From: JAWOGN01 sp046496815
GTDB lineage: Bacteria > Desulfobacterota > DSM-4660 > Desulfatiglandales > Desulfatiglandaceae
Direction: 5' to 3'
Length of the DNA: 11,677 nt
Assembly (NCBI GenBank): GCA_046496815.1
Contig: JAWOGN010000356.1
Location: 1-11,677, forward strand
Shown: one piece after another, positions 1 to 7,702 of the stretch
How positions within the stretch are numbered: position 1 is the first letter of the stretch
How the letters are laid out: every line of letters begins with the position of its first letter
Notes under the pieces: model-generated
Seen by the model: the letters and a program-made list of their open reading frames with translations, nothing else
What the model was told of the DNA's origin: nothing
Database searches by the model: none
Translations under genes and position numbers: made by a program

Positions 1-373
1 ATATTGCTCAAGCAATCCATCCTGAGAGGAGATGGATTTGAAAATCACCCTTCGCCCGTATCTTTTAACCCGTTCCATTCTGAAAGTCAATTGGGTTATG
101 TGAAAACTGGATATTTGAGATAGTGAAAGCGGGATTTCGGTATCCTTACTGGAAGGGGTGTCAGAGGGGTTCAGAGAGACCTACGTCGAGGCAAAAATGG
201 TGCGCAATGGGTAATCAGGAGGGAGAAAAAAAGAAGAGCAGTCCTCCATATGAAAGAAAGGGCGGAACCCTGCGTTTGCTCGGAAAAGCAAAAAGACAGA
301 TGGGAAATCCGGTAAAAACCTGAAGACTGATCCGGGTCGGAGGGGATGAAAATGGCCAAAGGAGCTTATGGGC
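1..373. other. Left flank without a confident gene
   Basis: No gene is called with confidence here. Plus frame 1 is open from the window edge to a TAG at 121-123 (40 codons) and could be the tail of a gene entering from the left. The minus strand is also open from about 180 to the edge, with an ATG near 75, so a minus-strand gene leaving the window is equally possible. Neither translation resembles a family I recognise and neither has a clear SD. The stretch 124-373 is the 3' side of the transposase gene and probably contains the element's end, but no terminal inverted repeat was identified. Confidence 0.4.
3..38. repeat. Two adjacent perfect dyads (hairpins)
   Basis: ATTGCT (3-8) pairs with AGCAAT (11-16) across a 2-nt loop. 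AATCCATC (14-21) pairs with GATGGATT (31-38) across a 9-nt loop. The two stems share bases 14-16, so only one can form fully at a time. No T-tract follows on either strand, so an intrinsic terminator is unlikely. The role is unknown. Confidence 0.5.
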
Positions 374-2041
374 TTATTCCAGCAGGGCACCGTACTTGAG
401 CAATATATCCCGCTTGGTAATGGTTTCGGGGACACCCGTAGGCATCAGTACGGTTCTGCCGCACAGGATAAACACCTCATAGGTGTCAAAGATGGCATAG
501 CGGTTTTCATCAAAAAGGATCAGCTTGTTGCCGTTTTCCTGTTTGACCTTTTGGCGAAACTTGCGGATGCCGGTGTCGTTTCCGGCCTGCTCAAGTTTAT
601 CCTGCTGGTCCATCCAGGTTTGAAAGGCGGTGGTAAGGCCCATAATGATCAGGGTTAGATAGACATGGGCACGGAAGGCGGAAGCATTGTTGCGGGGCGG
701 CCGCTGAATGAACCATGCCTGCTTGGCTTCACGAAAGACGGTGTTTTCAATCTCGCTTCTGGCATCATAGCCGTCATAGACTTTCAAGGGTTTTTGTACC
801 GGAGCGTTGGTGAGGATGACGAGGGTGTCGGGATGGGGGTTGTTGACCTTGTAAGGGTCCTCTACGACCACGACCGCGTTGATGGGGTTGGGGGTGAAGT
901 CGCAACGGTTTTCATGACTCCCACTGCCCTTCTGCCCATAAAAGCCGGCAGAGGTCAGGGCTTCGATGCCCACCACATGCCAAAGATCGATCACGGAGGT
1001 CTTGTTTTTCCCGGCCCCAACGGAGCGCTTTCTCTGTCGGGTTTGCGCAATACCCGAATCCAGCAGCGAAAGGGCATCTTTGTAAACGTTCATGTTGGTC
1101 TTGGCAGGAATAAAGAAGAGGATCTTCATGGTGTCTTCAAGCCACCACAGAAAGGACCCATCCATGAACCCCCGGTCAATGGCCAGGGATGCAATGGCGG
1201 CATGAGGGGCAACATTGCTTGCGGCTTGTTTGACCACTTCGCGGGCAAAGTCCAGATCATTGTGTTCAATGGTGGCAAAGCGGATGGCAAGGGGAAGACG
1301 ACTCACGGGATCCCAGACCACCCAGAGTTTAAAGCCGAAGACGGTTTCCATGACTTTGCGGATGCGGCCTTTTCGGTGACGAAGCTGGGGGGCTTTCTCT
1401 TTGCTCACTTTCCCGCAGCCTTCACACGCTTCGGTGGATTGGATCTCCGAGGAATCCAGAAGGGCGTTGATGCGCGTGGGAAAGAAGGACTTGGCAGCCA
1501 GGATTGAGATAACACGGTTAAAGAAGCGCTCCAGGGCGTGTGCGGGGATGGCCTGAATGTAGGCGGCGATGGACTCCGGGCAGAGAGGACCTCGGATGTT
1601 GTCCTCAGAGTTTGGATCGGAGGCGGCAGGAGGGCAAGCTTTCTTTTTTCCTCTCTCAGAGGTGCCGTTGCGTATCTGGGTGCCGTTGAAGCCGACAATC
1701 CTCATCAAGTGCTGAGATCGCAGGAGCACGGGGTGGATGTGCCAAAAGAAGGCCAGGCCGGCCACGATGCGCATCACGTAAATGAGGATCACGGCGGGGA
1801 AGGTGACGTTGCTTGATCGCCGGCTATGTTGAGGGTCAAGACCCAGCAATAGATCCATGATGCCGAACTGATCCAGGAAGTAGAAGAACTCATCGAAGAG
1901 GCCTGCTTCGCCAAGGCCGTAGACCTCCGAGATATCCTTGCCTTCAGCGAGGTCTTTGGCCATGCCGGCCTGGTCCCTGTGAGCGAGGCACCAGGTGAGT
2001 CGTTCGGCAATGCGTTGAGAGGCGCGTTTGATCAAATCCAT
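374..2041 (-). CDS. IS4-superfamily DDE transposase
   Basis: This 555-residue protein is a cut-and-paste transposase acting on the ends of its own insertion element. The catalytic residues are readable: D196 in LLDSSEI, D289 in LAIDRGFMDG, and E432 in a Y425-x2-R428-x3-E432-x7-K440 block. That block is very close to the Y-(2)-R-(3)-E-(6)-K signature of the IS4 group (one residue longer before K). A long insertion rich in beta-type segments separates the second D from E, as is usual in this superfamily. Residues about 120-150 form a polar linker. The reading frame is intact and the length is in the normal range, so the enzyme may be active. No SD precedes the ATG, and a sigma70-like promoter ends only 8 nt upstream. 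Terminal inverted repeats and a target duplication were not found by eye, so the subgroup is not assigned. Confidence 0.88.
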   Translation of the reverse strand: MDLIKRASQRIAERLTWCLAHRDQAGMAKDLAEGKDISEVYGLGEAGLFDEFFYFLDQFGIMDLLLGLDPQHSRRSSNVTFPAVILIYVMRIVAGLAFFWHIHPVLLRSQHLMRIVGFNGTQIRNGTSERGKKKACPPAASDPNSEDNIRGPLCPESIAAYIQAIPAHALERFFNRVISILAAKSFFPTRINALLDSSEIQSTEACEGCGKVSKEKAPQLRHRKGRIRKVMETVFGFKLWVVWDPVSRLPLAIRFATIEHNDLDFAREVVKQAASNVAPHAAIASLAIDRGFMDGSFLWWLEDTMKILFFIPAKTNMNVYKDALSLLDSGIAQTRQRKRSVGAGKNKTSVIDLWHVVGIEALTSAGFYGQKGSGSHENRCDFTPNPINAVVVVEDPYKVNNPHPDTLVILTNAPVQKPLKVYDGYDARSEIENTVFREAKQAWFIQRPPRNNASAFRAHVYLTLIIMGLTTAFQTWMDQQDKLEQAGNDTGIRKFRQKVKQENGNKLILFDENRYAIFDTYEVFILCGRTVLMPTGVPETITKRDILLKYGALLE

Positions 2042-2049
2042 GGTGGGGG

Positions 2050-2079
2050 AGTGTAGCAGGAGGGGAGCGGGGTTGTCAA
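2050..2079 (-). promoter_or_regulatory. Probable transposase promoter
   Basis: On the minus strand TTGACA (2079-2074) is followed after 18 nt by TACACT (2055-2050), a perfect -35 and a reasonable -10. Only 8 nt separate the -10 from the transposase ATG at 2041, so transcription would start at or almost at the ATG, giving a leaderless or near-leaderless mRNA. This is inferred from the sequence only. Confidence 0.55.
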
Positions 2080-2340
2080 GTAAGGGATAGATATAAGTAT
2101 ATGATATTACTATTAAAACCGGCGGCCAAATCCTTACCGGGTGCGCATTTAATCGGGAACGAAAGGAAGGGTCCTGTCAGCCTTGCGTTACGCCCGCCTG
2201 TGGCCGTCTCAGCCCCCTTGGGAGACGCATATGAAGGCCTTCAGAATCGCAACTGAAAAATCGAAAAACAGCACTTCGGGAAACTTTTTTTCAATTTTTT
2301 TTCTTTTTCCAACAAATTTCGCTCAAATCGTGAGACTTGT
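2080..2340. other. Junction region between transposase and abiE remnant
   Basis: No gene is supported here. The part next to the transposase is AT-rich (2080-2120). A weak dyad CGTCTC/GAGACG lies at 2205-2227, and long T-tracts occupy about 2286-2318. The right boundary of the transposable element should fall in this interval, because recognisable antitoxin coding sequence starts at about 2344. A 105-codon open frame crosses the region (2183-2500), but it runs out of frame over the antitoxin remnant and looks spurious. Confidence 0.5.
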
Positions 2341-2538
2341 TATGTCGAATATCCAGATCCTGAGAAAACCCTGGCCGACTGCTTTAAGTTCAGAAATCAA
2401 ATTGGGATGGATGTCGTTCTTGAAGCGCTTAAGCTTTACCGGTCCAGGCAAAAATTTAATCTGGAAAAACTACTTACCTTCGCTGAAGTGTGTCGAGTAA
2501 CAAATATTATGACGCCTTATCTGGAGGCAACGATTTGA
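2341..2538 (+). pseudogene. abiEi: AbiEi-type antitoxin, C-terminal remnant
   Basis: The frame ending at TGA 2536-2538 encodes about 65 residues typical of the C-terminal part of type IV antitoxin AbiEi-like proteins: PEKTLADCFKFRNQIGMDVV, then a helix EALKLYRSRQKF, then LEKLLTFAEVCRVTNIM-x-PYLEAT. In full-length relatives (about 200 residues) an N-terminal winged-helix DNA-binding domain precedes this. Here the frame continues upstream only to a stop at 2254-2256 through low-complexity T-rich sequence unlike the family. There is no plausible start codon before the conserved block, and the only ATG upstream of the C-terminal helices is internal (2407). The 5' part therefore appears to have been lost, probably when the neighbouring element inserted or during a later deletion. 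The stop overlaps the start of the toxin gene, the usual AbiE operon arrangement. The family call is from memory of the motif and was not searched. Confidence 0.75.
2523..2537 (+). promoter_or_regulatory. SD and TTG start of abiEii
   Basis: GGAGG (2523-2527) lies 7 nt before TTG (2535-2537). This TTG overlaps the antitoxin stop as TTGA. The only upstream in-frame ATG (2490) has no SD and would put 15 extra residues inside the antitoxin frame. The TTG therefore decides the start of the toxin. Confidence 0.7.
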
Positions 2539-3443
2539 CCAAGCCGCCAGCGAAAAACATCACAGCATCCGTTAGACAGCGACTGCTCAATAAATCGCGA
2601 TCCGATTTAAGTCCATTTCAAGAACTTGTTCAATACTATGCCATGGAACGGTTTTTATATCGACTTTCAAAATCCCACCATGCAAACAGGTTTGTCCTTA
2701 AGGGCGCTCTGATGCTTCGAATCTGGCAAGCGCCTCAAATCAGACCAACCATGGATATTGATCTGCTTGGCAAAACAAGTAATGAAGCAACACTGTTGAT
2801 CTCCAATATGATGGATATCCTATCCGTTGATGTTGAACCTGACGGCCTATCTTTTTTCCCTGATGACATAACTGCCGAGCGTATTACTGAAGATGCAGAA
2901 TACGAAGGAATCAGAGTCTGTTTCCCGGCAAAACTGGACACGATGAAGCTGAAGATGCAAATCGATATTGGATTTGGCGACATCATATATCCCGGGCCTG
3001 AGAAATCGGAAATACCGCCAATTCTGGAATTTCCCGCACCATTATTGCTATGCTACAGCCGTGAAAGTTCGGTCGCTGAAAAATTCGAAGCCATGCTGAA
3101 ACTTCGTGAACTGAATAGCCGGATGAAGGACTTCTACGACATCTGGCTGCTTTCTCGGCACTTTGGATTTGAAGGGAGAACATTATCAGAGGCCATGAGG
3201 TTGACGCTCAAGCAACGCGGTACCGAGCTTCCAGATAAAATCGTTGCATTTTCACAAAAGTTCATCACATCGAAACAAATCCAATGGAATGCTTTCAGGA
3301 AAAAGCTTAAACAAGATCACGTTCCTTCTGAGTTCAATGATATTGTCATGCAAGTGAAAGAATTCCTCGGTCCCATAGCAGCAGCCATAATTTCGCAAAA
3401 AACTTCTCCTTCAAAATGGCCCGCACCTGGGCCATGGGTATGA
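2535..3443 (+). CDS. abiEii: AbiEii/AbiGii-family nucleotidyltransferase toxin
   Basis: From the TTG start this is a 302-residue protein of the AbiEii/AbiGii toxin family (DUF1814-type nucleotidyltransferases). Characterised relatives are toxins of type IV toxin-antitoxin and phage-abortive systems; MenT-type members transfer nucleotides to tRNA. Visible motifs, numbered from the TTG: KGALMLRIW (56-64) as the G-containing substrate loop, P-T-M-DID (71-76) with the metal-binding D74-x-D76, IDIGFGD (143-149) with the third acidic site, AEKFEAMLKLRE (181-192), and SRMKDFYDIWLL (195-206), the family's conserved K-D-x-x-D helix. All key positions appear present, so the enzyme may be functional. 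Its antitoxin partner upstream is truncated. The 3' end overlaps the next gene as ATGA, implying coupled translation with the primase-helicase protein. The final 15 or so residues (SPSKWPAPGPWV) look unlike the family and may have been altered by the gene junction. Confidence 0.85.
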   Translation: MTKPPAKNITASVRQRLLNKSRSDLSPFQELVQYYAMERFLYRLSKSHHANRFVLKGALMLRIWQAPQIRPTMDIDLLGKTSNEATLLISNMMDILSVDVEPDGLSFFPDDITAERITEDAEYEGIRVCFPAKLDTMKLKMQIDIGFGDIIYPGPEKSEIPPILEFPAPLLLCYSRESSVAEKFEAMLKLRELNSRMKDFYDIWLLSRHFGFEGRTLSEAMRLTLKQRGTELPDKIVAFSQKFITSKQIQWNAFRKKLKQDHVPSEFNDIVMQVKEFLGPIAAAIISQKTSPSKWPAPGPWV

Positions 3444-6391
3444 CAATGGATTACAAGGAATTACTCGAAAGATATAATGCCCTGTTGGAACAGGTAAACC
3501 TGCTAAAAAACGAAAACATCCACTTGAGAACTCAACTCGGACTTCCGGAATCCGAGCTTATCCAAAAGACTACCTTAACAAAAAGCACGGAAACAGATAT
3601 CCCCAACAAGGAACCGACTCGCGGGAACTCTTTTCCAGGTGTGGATTGCACATCGGATTCTCTTTCCAAAATCCGTCTGTTCATGTCCCTTTTCAAAGGC
3701 CGCGAGGATGTCTATGCAAAACGATGGGACAATAAAAGTAAGGGGACATCGGGATATGCTCCGGTTTGTCTAAACCAGTGGCAAAGGGGGATTTGCGGGA
3801 AACCTAAAAAACCCTGTTCATCATGCAAAAACGCATTTTATGCCGAATTGGATGAATCCGTCATTGAGGCGCATTTGAGGGGCAATGTCGTTGTAGGCAT
3901 TTATCCCATGTTGCCTGATGAAACCTGCTGCTTCCTGGCCATGGATTTTGATAAGGCGGATTGGGAGAAAGATATCTCTGCCGTGAGGGAAGTTTGCCAT
4001 GAATTCATGGTTCCCATAGCTGTCGAGCGGTCACGTTCCGGCAAAGGTTGCCATGCTTGGTTTTTCTTTGAGCACCCGATTTCTGCGGCCCTGGCACGCA
4101 AATTCGGAACGGCATTGCTCACCAGTGCCATGAACAGAAGACATGAAATCCAATTCAAATCCTATGACCGGTTGTTTCCAAGTCAGGATACCATGCCCAA
4201 GGGCGGTTTGGGGAACCTGATCGCATTGCCGTTGCAAAAAGCGGCCAGGGAAAACGCTAATAGCGAATTTATCGATGACGATTTTCAATCATATCCTGAT
4301 CAGTGGGCATTGCTTTCCACGCTTCAGAGGTTATCCGTAGACCGCCTTGAGCATTTCATTCTCACGCTTTCAAATGGAAATGAACTGGGTGATTTGAAAA
4401 TCGATGAAGAAGAGGAAAAGCCGTGGGAAACGCATAAGCCCCAAACCATCATTTTGGATAAAAGCGATTTTCCGGATAAGCTTTCGGTCGTTAGAGCAAA
4501 CATGCTGTTTCTACCAAAGGCAGGAATTTCTCAAAGGGCCTTGAATCGGATAAAACGACTCGCATCCTTTAAAAACCAGATGTTTTACAGACAGCAAGCC
4601 ATGCGTTTGCCAACATACGGTCATCCAAGGGTCATTTCCTGCGCGGATGAAACACAAAAATATCTGTGTTTGCCCAGAGGGTGTGAGCCCGATCTGCGCC
4701 AGGAACTTGAACAGCTCGGAGTGGATCTTAACATGATCAACAAAACCTTTGAAGGTAAGCGTATCAATGTGGCATTCAAAGGCCATCTCCGGGACGAACA
4801 GACTGTGGCTCTCAACTACCTGCTTCACCATGATACTGGAATACTCTCCGGAACAACAGCTTTTGGCAAAACCATCGTGGCGATTAAGCTAATTGCGGAA
4901 AAAAAAAGAAATACATTGATTCTGGTGGACAAGATCAGCCTTCTGACACAGTGGAAAAAAAGATTGTTGGAATTTCTTGATATCAACGAAATATTGCCCG
5001 AGGAACCCAAAAAAAGGGGCCGTAAGAAGGAAAGAAGCATCATCGGACAAATTGGCGCGGGTAAAAACACTTCAAGCGGAATTATCGATATTGCCGTGAT
5101 GCAATCTTTGAGCCGGCAGGGAGAAGTCAAGGAATGCGTTAAAAACTACGGCGTGATCATTGCCGATGAGTGCCACCATGCCTCAGCTTTCACCTATGAG
5201 CAAATCCTGAAAACCGCTCACGCAAAACATGTTTATGGCCTGACCGCTACACCGACAAGAAAAGATGGACATCATCCAATTCTATTCATGCATTGCGGAC
5301 CGATTCGGTATCGGGACGACCCGAAAAAGCAGGCGGAAAACAGGCCTTTTGATCACTATATTATCCCACGGTTTACTTCCTTGAGAATGCCTTTGGCCGT
5401 TGATCCGAAAGACATTACCATCCAAGCATTGTATGCCGAAATCGTGGATAATGATTTCAGGGATCAGCAGATCATCGAAGATGTATTGAAAAACCATCAC
5501 CAGGGCAGAAGTTGTCTTGTGCTGACCCTCCGAACAGCCCATGTCGATAATCTCGCAAGAAAGTTAAACGAACATATTCCGGATATCATAACCTTGACGG
5601 GCCGTATGGGAAAGAAATCAACGCAGAAAGCCTTTGAACGTATCGCCGATATTCCTTCCGAAAAACCTATTGTACTGGTGGCGACCGGTCATTTTATCGG
5701 GGAAGGTTTTGATGAACCGCGTCTTGATACTTTATTTTTGGCCATGCCCATATCCTGGAAAGGCACACTACAGCAATATGCCGGAAGGCTACATCGCCTC
5801 TTCAAAACCAAAAAAGAGGTACGGATTTATGATTATGTGGATATCCAGGTAAAGATGCTGGAGAGCATGTATCACAAAAGGCTGAACGGATACGCCTCAA
5901 TGGGCTATAAAGCCAAGGGTGAGGAGGCTATAGATGCGCCTTTAAATATCATTTTCGATAAAGATAATTTTTTGCCTGTTTTCAACCAGGATATCGTTGC
6001 TGCAGGAAAGGGGATTGTGATTGTAAGCCCGTTTGTCAGGAAAATGCGGACTCATCAAATGGTTCAACACTTGAAAATCTCAACCGCGAAGAATCTCCCA
6101 GTTATTGTCGTAACCCGCCCGAAAGAGGATTTTCCTCCGAAAGATCACACCGCTATGCAAAGGGCATTGGACCTTCTGAAAGATAGCGGCGTCAGGGTCT
6201 ATTTCAAATCCTGTATCCATCAAAAGTTCGCCGTCATGGATCAAAAGGTCGTGTGGTACGGCAGTATCAACCTGTTGAGCTACGGGAGTGCCCAGGAAAG
6301 CATCATGCGCATTGAAAGTTCCAATATTGCAAATGAGTTGATGAAGGGCATAGAAGAGGCAAAGCCTGAAAAAATGTTCGCAGGTGTATGA
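3440..6391 (+). CDS. TOTE-type AEP primase-SF2 helicase-PLD nuclease protein
   Basis: A 983-residue multidomain protein (numbered from ATG 3440). Residues 3-33 form a coiled coil (YKELLERYNALLEQVN). Residues 110-129 hold C110, C119, C126 and C129, a likely zinc site. An archaeo-eukaryotic primase-type domain follows at about 145-300, with the catalytic D169-F-D171, then SGKGCHAWFFF with H205, and YDRLFPSQD (242-250). The SF2 helicase covers about 445-805: Walker A GTTAFGKT (471-478), DECH (576-579), LTATPTRKDG (601-610), GEGFDEP (754-760) and QQYAGRLHR (778-786). The C-terminal domain (about 850-975) has a phospholipase D-like HxK-x4-D motif, H927, K929, D934, followed by GSINLLSYGS. This order matches TOTE conflict-system proteins, thought to attack or remodel invading nucleic acid. 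Its ATG overlaps the abiEii stop as ATGA; ATG 3446 or 3416 are alternative starts and none has a good SD. A single HKD suggests dimerisation for catalysis. Confidence 0.85.
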   Translation: MTMDYKELLERYNALLEQVNLLKNENIHLRTQLGLPESELIQKTTLTKSTETDIPNKEPTRGNSFPGVDCTSDSLSKIRLFMSLFKGREDVYAKRWDNKSKGTSGYAPVCLNQWQRGICGKPKKPCSSCKNAFYAELDESVIEAHLRGNVVVGIYPMLPDETCCFLAMDFDKADWEKDISAVREVCHEFMVPIAVERSRSGKGCHAWFFFEHPISAALARKFGTALLTSAMNRRHEIQFKSYDRLFPSQDTMPKGGLGNLIALPLQKAARENANSEFIDDDFQSYPDQWALLSTLQRLSVDRLEHFILTLSNGNELGDLKIDEEEEKPWETHKPQTIILDKSDFPDKLSVVRANMLFLPKAGISQRALNRIKRLASFKNQMFYRQQAMRLPTYGHPRVISCADETQKYLCLPRGCEPDLRQELEQLGVDLNMINKTFEGKRINVAFKGHLRDEQTVALNYLLHHDTGILSGTTAFGKTIVAIKLIAEKKRNTLILVDKISLLTQWKKRLLEFLDINEILPEEPKKRGRKKERSIIGQIGAGKNTSSGIIDIAVMQSLSRQGEVKECVKNYGVIIADECHHASAFTYEQILKTAHAKHVYGLTATPTRKDGHHPILFMHCGPIRYRDDPKKQAENRPFDHYIIPRFTSLRMPLAVDPKDITIQALYAEIVDNDFRDQQIIEDVLKNHHQGRSCLVLTLRTAHVDNLARKLNEHIPDIITLTGRMGKKSTQKAFERIADIPSEKPIVLVATGHFIGEGFDEPRLDTLFLAMPISWKGTLQQYAGRLHRLFKTKKEVRIYDYVDIQVKMLESMYHKRLNGYASMGYKAKGEEAIDAPLNIIFDKDNFLPVFNQDIVAAGKGIVIVSPFVRKMRTHQMVQHLKISTAKNLPVIVVTRPKEDFPPKDHTAMQRALDLLKDSGVRVYFKSCIHQKFAVMDQKVVWYGSINLLSYGSAQESIMRIESSNIANELMKGIEEAKPEKMFAGV

Positions 6392-6440
6392 ACTGGCATG
6401 TTTGTGGGCCAACCGGCTTGGCTGAATATCTAATTGATAT

Positions 6441-6479
6441 AAAAAGAAACCCGGCCGATGTGGCCGGGTATTGTTTTTT
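6441..6479. terminator. Bidirectional intrinsic terminator
   Basis: ACCCGGCC (6449-6456), loop GATGT, GGCCGGGT (6462-6469) form a perfect 8-bp GC-rich stem. On the plus strand it is followed by ATTGTTTTTT, ending the abiEii-helicase transcript 58 nt after the stop. On the minus strand the same stem is followed by TTCTTTTTAT, so it can also end the transcript leaving the rhuM-fic gene. The two converging units would share it. Confidence 0.85.
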
Positions 6480-6635
6480 GGCTCCCCATGTGCGACCCTT
6501 TTCATAACCGTTCTCGTTCTCCGGCTGTTAACCGAAAACCTTCAATTTCAAAGGCTTATCTAAAGCCAGGCCGCTCCCGGCGATCCGGAACCGTCGTCAA
6601 TTCAAATTTCCAGTTTGCTTTGGCTTCAGACCCCA

Positions 6636-6677
6636 TGTCACAGCTTGTCACAGCTCTTGTCATAGTATGTCACAGCT
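6636..6677. repeat. TGTCACAGCT short direct-repeat cluster
   Basis: Perfect TGTCACAGCT copies lie at 6636-6645, 6646-6655 and 6668-6677, with a degenerate copy (TGTCATAGT) at 6658-6666. The starts are 10, 12 and 10 bp apart, close to one helical turn. The cluster lies in the roughly 310-bp stretch between the helicase stop (6391) and the fic stop (6701); the rest of that stretch holds the terminator and nothing else recognised. It may be a protein-binding array or a remnant tandem repeat. Confidence 0.6.
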
Positions 6678-6700
6678 CGATATTGTTCCACACCAATGGT

Positions 6701-7702
6701 TTAATTCCGGCTGTTAATCAAGTTGACGATCAGCTTGACCATGGTCTCTTTATCTGCAGGATGGCTCTCTGCGATCATCAGTGTGATGGCCACCAATGCG
6801 TTGTCGGCAATCCGCTTGGAGCCGTCTTTGCGATAAAGGGCACGGTTTTTCTCCATAAACCAGAGAAATAATGCCGCAGCGATGCGTTTGTTGCCGTCCA
6901 CGAAGCTGTGGTTTTTAACCAGAAAGTATAACAGATGGGCGGCCTTCTCCTCTAAACTGGGATACAGGTCTCGTCCATCGAAGGATTGCATGATAGTTTG
7001 GAGCGAGCTTTCCAGGCTGTCATCTTTCTCTTTGCCGAACAGCGTGGACGCACCAAAGGCCTTGCGAAGCTGGGCGATGATCTGCATGGCCTCATTGTGC
7101 GAAACGGCCCTTACCTTGCCTTTGCGCACTTGTCTCACGCTGATGCGCTGATGATCGTAATCATCCAGTAGATCCAAGGCATAGGCGTAATCCGTAACGA
7201 CCCGCAGCAGGGCCTTGGCCTGGTCCGAATCCACCTCGTAACGGTCCAGCACCTGTCCCACAAGCCTGATAGAACGACGCAATTCCTTCAGGCGTCGCTG
7301 ATTGACGGAGTACCCCTTGAGCAAGTGATCCCGAAGGACATTGGTGGCCCAGATGCGAAACTGGGTGCCTCGCTTGGAATTAACTCGGTAACCCACAGAT
7401 ATAATCGCGTCGAGATTGAAATATTCGAGCTGACGTTCAACCTGTCGCCCACCCTCGTCTTGAACTGTTGCAAAAAATGCAACAGTTACTTCCCGGTTCA
7501 ACTCACCGGTTTTATATATATTTCTCAGGTGACGAGAGATGACGGATTTGTCCCGTTCAAACAGCCCGGCCATCTGGGTGAGGTTGAGCCACAGGGTTTC
7601 ACCCTTAAGGCGCACATCCAGCGCAGCCTTGCCGTCCGGCGACCGATACAGAATGATCTCGCCTTTATCGGAGCTCGTCGTTTTATCAGTATTTTTTGCC
7701 AT
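6701..7702 (-). CDS. RhuM-Fic/Doc fusion protein
   Basis: A 333-residue protein with two domains. Residues about 14-130 match the RhuM-like region (virulence RhuM family): GEIILYRSPDG, then a helix-turn-helix-like LTQMAGLFERDKSVISRHL (41-59), followed by YFNLDAIISVGYRVNS and GTQFRIWAT. Residues about 155-333 form a Fic/Doc domain with HSFVDGNKR (265-273), close to the Fic motif HxFx(D/E)GNxR, H265 being the expected catalytic base. Fic enzymes transfer AMP or another phosphate-containing group from a nucleotide to target proteins; Doc phosphorylates EF-Tu. No clear S/T-x-x-x-E-G/N inhibitory helix was seen, so any control may lie elsewhere. The ATG overlaps the stop of a 42-codon ORF as TAATG, and the gene is last in a minus-strand operon. 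RhuM-Fic proteins of this length are common in mobile and defence regions, usually with unknown targets. Confidence 0.9.
   Translation of the reverse strand: MAKNTDKTTSSDKGEIILYRSPDGKAALDVRLKGETLWLNLTQMAGLFERDKSVISRHLRNIYKTGELNREVTVAFFATVQDEGGRQVERQLEYFNLDAIISVGYRVNSKRGTQFRIWATNVLRDHLLKGYSVNQRRLKELRRSIRLVGQVLDRYEVDSDQAKALLRVVTDYAYALDLLDDYDHQRISVRQVRKGKVRAVSHNEAMQIIAQLRKAFGASTLFGKEKDDSLESSLQTIMQSFDGRDLYPSLEEKAAHLLYFLVKNHSFVDGNKRIAAALFLWFMEKNRALYRKDGSKRIADNALVAITLMIAESHPADKETMVKLIVNLINSRN

Noticed and set aside
665..1507. Long plus-strand frame of 280 codons
   Set aside because: It is fully antisense to the well-supported transposase gene, has no SD, and its translation is Gly-rich without a family pattern.
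199..2147. Direct repeat GGTGCGCA at 199-206 and 2140-2147 as a target duplication around the transposase
   Set aside because: An 8-bp match between two few-hundred-bp flanks is expected by chance, and the adjoining sequences share only GGTAA near the ends, too little for inverted repeats.
2183..2500. Plus-strand frame of 105 codons before abiEii
   Set aside because: It crosses the antitoxin remnant in another frame and begins in junction DNA; the antitoxin frame explains the sequence better.
6636..6677. CRISPR array
   Set aside because: The repeats are 10 bp, practically without spacers, and no cas genes are nearby.
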